Below, in pieces: positions 58,587 to 64,000 of a stretch of 64,000 bases of DNA. The first letter of the stretch is position 1. Each line of letters begins with the position of its first letter. The notes under the pieces were generated by a model. It did not search any database, was not told the DNA's origin, and saw only the letters and a program-made list of their open reading frames with translations. The DNA lies in assembly GCF_022539505.1 (NCBI RefSeq), contig NC_061510.1, forward strand, positions 228,791,322 through 228,855,321, given 5' to 3'. Made by a program: the position numbers and the translations under genes. Source of the stretch: Lolium rigidum. Taxonomy: Eukaryota > Streptophyta > Magnoliopsida > Poales > Poaceae.

Positions 58587-60146
58587 ATGTTGGGACCGAC
58601 GGGAGAGGAGAGTGAAGCTCAGCACCTCGAGCGCGAGGCCAAGCAGAAGGAGGAGGCAGATGCAGCCGCAAGAAATCAATTTCCACCACCACCACCTCCG
58701 ATAACGCAACAGAACTTCCTTCAATACATGCAAATGTTGGAGGAAAGGCAGCGTGCAACAATGGAGCAGCGGAACAAATTCTTCCAAGAGTTGGTGCAAC
58801 AGAACAGGATAGAAAGGCCAGAAAACCGAGGAGTCACTCTGTCAGACTTTCAGAAAACCAAGCCTATATCCTTTGCGTATGCACCAGAGCCAATGGACGC
58901 TGAGGATTGGCTGATGGACACTGAACGTAAGTTCAAGACCGTTGGATGCACAAATGCAGAGAAAGTAAGGTACGCAACACATCTGTTGTGTGGACCCGCC
59001 GCATCTTGGTGGGATAACATAGTAGCAGTACACCCAGCTGAAAAGGTATTCACCTGGGAGGAGTTCAAGCAAAAGTTCAGGGAATCCAATGTTCCCGAGA
59101 GTGTGATGGAGTTGAAGCGCAGAGAGTTCGAGAATTTAGAACAGAAGGATAAAGCAATCCTAACTTATGTCTGGGAGTTTTCAGGATTATCCCGATATGC
59201 AGCAGAGGAAGTGAGTACTGAGGACAAGCAGAAGAAAAGATTCATGAGAGGATTGAATCCGGCTTACAAGGTGCAACTCAGGATGTTGAGGGCAACGGAA
59301 TTCCAGGAGCTGGTTGATGCAGCAATCACTCTGGAGGACGACTTTAAGCAAGTGCAAGAGGAGAAGCGCAAGAAGGCCAAGTTTGAGCCAAAGATGTTTG
59401 TTAGCAACAAACCTAATACCAGTTTAACCTTCAAGCCCAGATACAACCCCAATAACAATAGGAGGACCTCAGGATCCCAGTTTATGGCCAACATCGTTTG
59501 CCGTAATTGTGGATTTAAGGGACATTACTCGAAAGATTCCCGGAAGCCAAAGGTGATCTGCTTTGGTTGTCGCCAGGAAGGGCATATGTTGAAAGATTGC
59601 CCCAGCAAGAACAATGCAGGAGGAAAGTCAGGAGGAGGAGGGAGTCGGAATGGAAACTCTGGAGGGAGCTGGAAGAATAAGAAGCCCTTCGGAAAGCTAA
59701 ATTGTACTAGCCTGGAGGAGGTGATTAACTCAGACAAGGCAGTCATAGGTACGCTTCAGATACTTACTCATCCTGGCAAAGTACTTTTTGATACTGGTGC
59801 AACCACATCGTTCATTTCTCAGCAATTCATCATCAAACATGGGATAAATTGCACTAAGTTAGAAACACCCATTACCATATTATCTGCGGGGGGGACGATA
59901 TTAGTTACCCACGTTAATCAAGAGCAGGTCATTATAATCTGCAGATGTGCGTTTGACGCTAACTTGTTTGTTCTACCCATGAAGGACATAGATGTCATTC
60001 TTGGTATGAACTGGTTAGAGGAGAATGGAGCCTTGATAGATTGTGCAAACAAGACAGTGTCTCTGAAAAGTCCAAATGGAGGAAGGATAATTTACCAAGG
60101 AGACAAGCATACCCAGATCGAGGTTGAGCTACAGCTAACAGTATGA
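58587..60146 (+). CDS. Element B gag-protease (519 aa open frame)
   Basis: One open frame from [17 protein letters not shown] to TGA at 60144-60146. Order: a Gln/Glu-rich region, the gag core ([52 protein letters not shown]), two zinc knuckles from residue 305 and an aspartic protease with [10 protein letters not shown] (Asp at about 402) and VILGMNWL. In the first knuckle the last Cys is Ser ([14 protein letters not shown]); the second, [14 protein letters not shown], is intact. Gag forms the particle and the protease cuts the polyprotein. The frame ends at a one-base deletion relative to element A, where it should run on into reverse transcriptase. This is the best preserved gag in the window. 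The layout fits Tekay/Del chromoviruses. Confidence 0.88.
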   Translation: MLGPTGEESEAQHLEREAKQKEEADAAARNQFPPPPPPITQQNFLQYMQMLEERQRATMEQRNKFFQELVQQNRIERPENRGVTLSDFQKTKPISFAYAPEPMDAEDWLMDTERKFKTVGCTNAEKVRYATHLLCGPAASWWDNIVAVHPAEKVFTWEEFKQKFRESNVPESVMELKRREFENLEQKDKAILTYVWEFSGLSRYAAEEVSTEDKQKKRFMRGLNPAYKVQLRMLRATEFQELVDAAITLEDDFKQVQEEKRKKAKFEPKMFVSNKPNTSLTFKPRYNPNNNRRTSGSQFMANIVCRNCGFKGHYSKDSRKPKVICFGCRQEGHMLKDCPSKNNAGGKSGGGGSRNGNSGGSWKNKKPFGKLNCTSLEEVINSDKAVIGTLQILTHPGKVLFDTGATTSFISQQFIIKHGINCTKLETPITILSAGGTILVTHVNQEQVIIICRCAFDANLFVLPMKDIDVILGMNWLEENGALIDCANKTVSLKSPNGGRIIYQGDKHTQIEVELQLTV

Positions 60147-63050
60147 AGGAGGTGAAACTAGAGGACATACCAATCGTTAATGAATTCCAAGATGTTTTTC
60201 CAAAGGAGTTACCTGGAATGCCACCAGACAGAGAGATAGAGTTTACCATAGACCTAATTCCGGGAACAACCCCAACTTCTAAAGCACCATATAAGATGGG
60301 ACCAAAGGAGCTTAAGGAACTCAAAGAACAATTGGATGATTTAGAGCATAAAGGATTTATACAGGAAAGTATATCACCTTGGGGATCACCAGTTATATTT
60401 GTGGACAATAGAGATGGAGGCCGTAGAATGTGCAGAGATTACCGAAACCTTAACAATGTTACTATTAAGAACAAGTATCCACTACCCAGAATCCAAGATC
60501 TGTTTGATCAAGTCAGAGGAGCTGGAGTATTTTCCAAGATAGATCTGAGATCGGGTTATCACCAGATAAAGATAAAGAAAGAATATGTTCCAAAGACTGC
60601 CTTTGTTTCAAGGTATGGACATCATGAGTACTTAGTAGTACCTTTTGGGTTGATAAATACCCCATCAATATTCATGAACCTCATGAACAAGATATTCATG
60701 CCCTATCTTGACAAGTTTGTCATCGTGTTCATCGATGATATCTTGATATATTCCAAGGATAAGGTTGAACATGCAGAGCATCTCAGGACAGTGTTACAAA
60801 CACTAAGAGAACATCAGCTCTATGCCAAATTCAGCAAGTGTGAATTTTGGCTAGATCAAGTAGAATTTCTTGGACATGTGATTATTAAGGATGGAATTGC
60901 CGTAAACCCAAGCAAAGTAGCAGCAATTTTGGAGTGGGAAGCACCTAAGAATGTCAAGGAAATAAGAGGATTCTTAGGAATGACAGGATATTACCGGAGA
61001 TTCATTGAAGTATTCTCCAAAATAGATGGACCAATGACCAAGTTGTTAAGGAAGAACACACCAATTGTGTGGTCAGACGAGTGTGAACATAGTTTTCAGA
61101 CTCTGAAGGAGAAGTTAACCACAACACCTGTGTTAACAGTACCAAAAACTGGTAAAGATTACACAGTGTATTGTGATGCATCCAAGCATGGACTGGGATG
61201 TGTACTCATGCAAGATCGAAAAGTGATATCTTATGGATCAAGGCAACTAAGACCTCATAAAGTAAATTATCCTACACATGATTTAGAGTTAGCAGACGTT
61301 GTGTTTGCACTGAAGAGTTGGAGGCATTTCCTTTATGGAGCAAAATGTGAACTTTATGCAGATCATAAGAGTCTCAAATACTTCTTCACTCGGAAGGAAC
61401 TGAACATGAGACAGAAAAGATGGCTTGAATTAATCAAAGATTATGATTTGACCATCAATCATACACCAGGAAAGGCTAATGTTGTAGCCGATGCCTTAAG
61501 TTGGAAGAGTACCGGAGGAGTTGAACAAGAGTTACCAATGGAGTTGAAGAAGGAAATAAACCAAGCATAGATACAACTTTGGGAGAAAGAAGCTCATGAG
61601 GGACTATCAACACTACAAGTTGCGGAAGAATTGAACATAAACCTGAAAAATGAGATCATAATGGGTCAGTTGGATGATCCATTTATCGTAGAAGAGACAC
61701 GAAGGATCGAAGAAGGAAGACCGCCATAGTTTAACCTGGGCGAGTCTGGATCCTTATGGTTTCAAAAGAGGATCTGTGTTCCAGACATCGCTAAAATCAA
61801 GGAAGTAATCCGGAAAGAAGCCCATGAAACATCATTTCAATTCATCCTGGAAGTACGAAGATGTACATGGACTTAAAAGAGTTGTTTTGGTGGAATAACA
61901 TGAAGTGGGAAATTTCCTAGTACGTGGCGGAGTGTCATACTTGTCAAAGAGTAAAGGCTGAACACCAAAGTCCAGCAGGACCACTACAACCTCTACCAAT
62001 TCCTGAATGGATGTGGGAGGAAATAGGAATGGATTTTATCACCGGACTACCCATGACTACTAAAAAGAAGGATATGATATGGGTAATCGTAGACCGGTTG
62101 ACTAAGAGTGCACACTTTCTAGCGGTAAGTCAGAAGGATACAGGTGAAAAACTTATAGATCTCTATATCAAAGAGATTGTGAGTAAACACGGAGTTCCAA
62201 AGAAGATAGTGTCAGATCGAGGATCTGTGTTCACATCTGCCTTTTGGAAATAATTGAATGAAGCTTTAGGATCTAAGCTAGACTATAGCACCGCTTATCA
62301 CCCACAGACGGGAGGACAGACCGAGAGGACAAACCAGATACTAGCTAGAGGACATGCTCAGAGCTTGTGCTTTAGATTTGGGAGGGTCATGGGAAGAACA
62401 CTTACCTTTAGCGGAGTTTACTTACAAAAATTGCTATCAAAGCAGCATCTTGATGGCACCATTTGAGGCTTTGTACGGAAGGAAGTGTAGATCACCTATA
62501 TGTTGGTATGAGGCAGGATCAAGCAAAGAGTTTAACCCAGATTATGTGAAGGAGAAACAATAGATCATCGATGTGATTAGGGATAGACTCAAGATAGCTC
62601 AAAGCCGGCAGAAAGTTATGCAGATCAAAAGAGGAGGACATGGGAACCAAAAGTTGGAGACATGGTATACCTAAAGGTTAGTCCAATGAAAGGTCTTCAG
62701 AGATTCGGAGTGAAGGGAAAACTCAGTCCAAGATACATCGGACCTTTCAAGATATTGAATCAAAACCGAGGGTTAGCCTTTGAACTGGAACTACCGGGAA
62801 AGTTAGCCCAAGTACTCAATGTATTCCATGTGTCACAACTTCGAAGATGTTTAAAGACACCAGATGAGCCAGTATCCCATGAAGACCTAGATCTTCAGCC
62901 AGATTTGACCTACATTGAGAAGCCAGCTAAGATTTTGGAAGAAAACTAGAAGCAACTCCGAAACAAAGCTATCAAGTATTGTAAGATACAGTGGAAACAT
63001 CATCCCGAGAGGGAAGCAACCTGGGAGAAGAAGAAGACTTAAGGAAAGCT
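60143..63050 (+). pseudogene. Element B pol: RT, RNase H, integrase, chromodomain, with stops
   Basis: Open from 60143 to the stop at 61568-61570: reverse transcriptase with [14 protein letters not shown] (Asp pair at 60734-60739) and RNase H with [10 protein letters not shown] (Asp at 61175). After several stops around 61570-61920 the integrase core follows: MDFITGLP (62032), SDRGSVF (62215) and GGQTERTN (Glu at 62323) give the DDE triad, with a TAA at 62251-62253 between the second and third. More stops or frameshifts lie near 62345-62360 and 62560. The C-terminal part (KLSPRYIGPFKIL, NVFHVSQLRRCL) is followed by a chromodomain (KIQWKHHPEREATWEK), which marks a chromovirus and would guide insertion to particular chromatin. 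The copy is inactive. Confidence 0.88.
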
Positions 63051-63100
63051 TATCCATAACTATTCAGGTATTACCAACCACAACTTCGGGACGAAATTTT

Positions 63101-63117
63101 CTTTAAGGGGGAAAGGC
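63101..63117 (+). other. Polypurine tract of element B
   Basis: CTTTAAGGGGGAAAGGC lies directly before the 3' LTR start at 63118. Confidence 0.88.
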
Positions 63118-64000
63118 TGTAATATCCCAGGATTCGAGACGATTGCGGGGTAGAATTAGAAAAGGGTTGTGCATTGCATCGCAAAACTAGGGAAAATTTC
63201 GCGCTTAATTGCATAAAACCTAAGAGGGAACAAGTTTCTCTCTCGACACCAGCTAGGGTTAGGGTTTCGAGAGTGCGACAAACTTGGACATGATCTCTTC
63301 TGAAATTAGGGTTTGAGAAGAGAGGGGAACATTTGCAATTCACATATTTAAGTTGCATGATTGAATTGAAATAAGTTTGAGTTGAAATTCAAACTCAAAC
63401 CACAGTACTAAGTCAAATTATATTTGAAATAAGGAATAATTCAAATAATAATATTATAAATTGGAAAATATGAATATGAAAAGAATACAAATAACTTATG
63501 AAAAGCTCATTAGAGAAATTTGAGCTTTATTGATCATCACACATAATTACATTGTCAATACAATTTTCCAATGAATTAAATATTACATAACACATGTCAG
63601 CCATTGAATAAAGAAAAGAAAACAAAAATTACAAAGTAGTAGTAAACTAGCTAGACTATAATTCTACATTCTTCTTGATATTCTTGATCAACATCTTGAA
63701 GGAGAGATCCTTGATCAACACCTTGATCCCTGCATACACACAAAGAGCAAACAAACTTGACCATTAGGCCAAGTGGCAAAGCCACTTGGCAGGTTAGCAA
63801 AGAAATATGAATTGGGAAGGATAACACCAAACAGGCCGAGTTGATCTTCACACACAAGTACCAACCATGAGCAGTGTAAGCATCTCACAAGGATTCTTGC
63901 ATGAGCACCAACACACAGCCCCAATGGCTAGTCACCAAGCCAAACTGCTTGGATGTCGACCAAGGAAGTGACTAGAGAAGGATATATAACCTTTTCAGTC
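63118..64000 (+). mobile_element. Element B, 3' LTR (truncated by window edge)
   Basis: Starts TGTAATATCCCAGGATTCGA and matches the 5' LTR from 33998 nearly base for base (GACGATTGCGGGGTAGAATT and onward), minus the 338-bp insertion. The pairing joins 33998 and 63118 as one element, over 30 kb long with its nested insertions. Confidence 0.93.

Overview
The window looks like a piece of a large grass nuclear genome, most likely Triticeae (wheat, Aegilops, barley or rye type). Two intron-bearing plant genes with GC-rich first exons sit in a roughly 20-kb island (14.1-33.9 kb). The flanks are long-LTR Ty3/Gypsy retrotransposons, nested three deep on the right. There are no bacterial operons, CRISPR arrays, tRNA or rRNA genes. 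The species assignment is inference; no species-diagnostic locus was identified.

Left block (1-14081): one minus-strand element, called D here, with very long LTRs. The left LTR is cut by the window edge (1-4962). The right LTR (7818-14081) is about 6.26 kb. Between them lies only 2.85 kb with no intact coding sequence, but with a decayed chromodomain relic. D lies against, and probably interrupts, an RNase H-like gene remnant (14087-14362).

Gene island (14.1-33.9 kb): two convergent genes. On + is an auxilin-like J-domain protein (15649-19771, 8 exons, 884 aa), which by family acts in Hsc70-driven clathrin uncoating. On - is a large FHA + AAA ATPase (31637-21484, 26 exons, 1259 aa). Both models were built by hand from splice sites and keep phase from start to stop. 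Introns and spacers hold MITEs (Stowaway, Harbinger-like, Mutator-like with a 9-bp target duplication), a LINE 3' end, tandem duplications (one copies a splice donor) and a stray copy of part of the AAA gene.

Right block (33998-64000): nested retrotransposons. Element B (Tekay-like chromovirus, +) starts at 33998. Its 5' LTR is split by element A (same type, +) at 37322. A's 5' LTR is split by element C (Athila-like, gag-protease only, complete at 37719-45866, with target duplication CTCAT). A resumes with its leader, an extra upstream ORF, gag and pol, and runs into a 100-N gap (54696-54795). After the gap the rest of B's 5' LTR appears, then B's leader, extra ORF, gag, pol with integrase and chromodomain, polypurine tract and the start of its 3' LTR, which leaves the window.

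The least familiar feature is the extra ~360-codon reading frame between primer-binding site and gag, present in both A and B. Its protein sequence is well conserved between two otherwise decayed elements, and it is preceded by a splice-acceptor-like sequence and followed by a conserved noncoding spacer.
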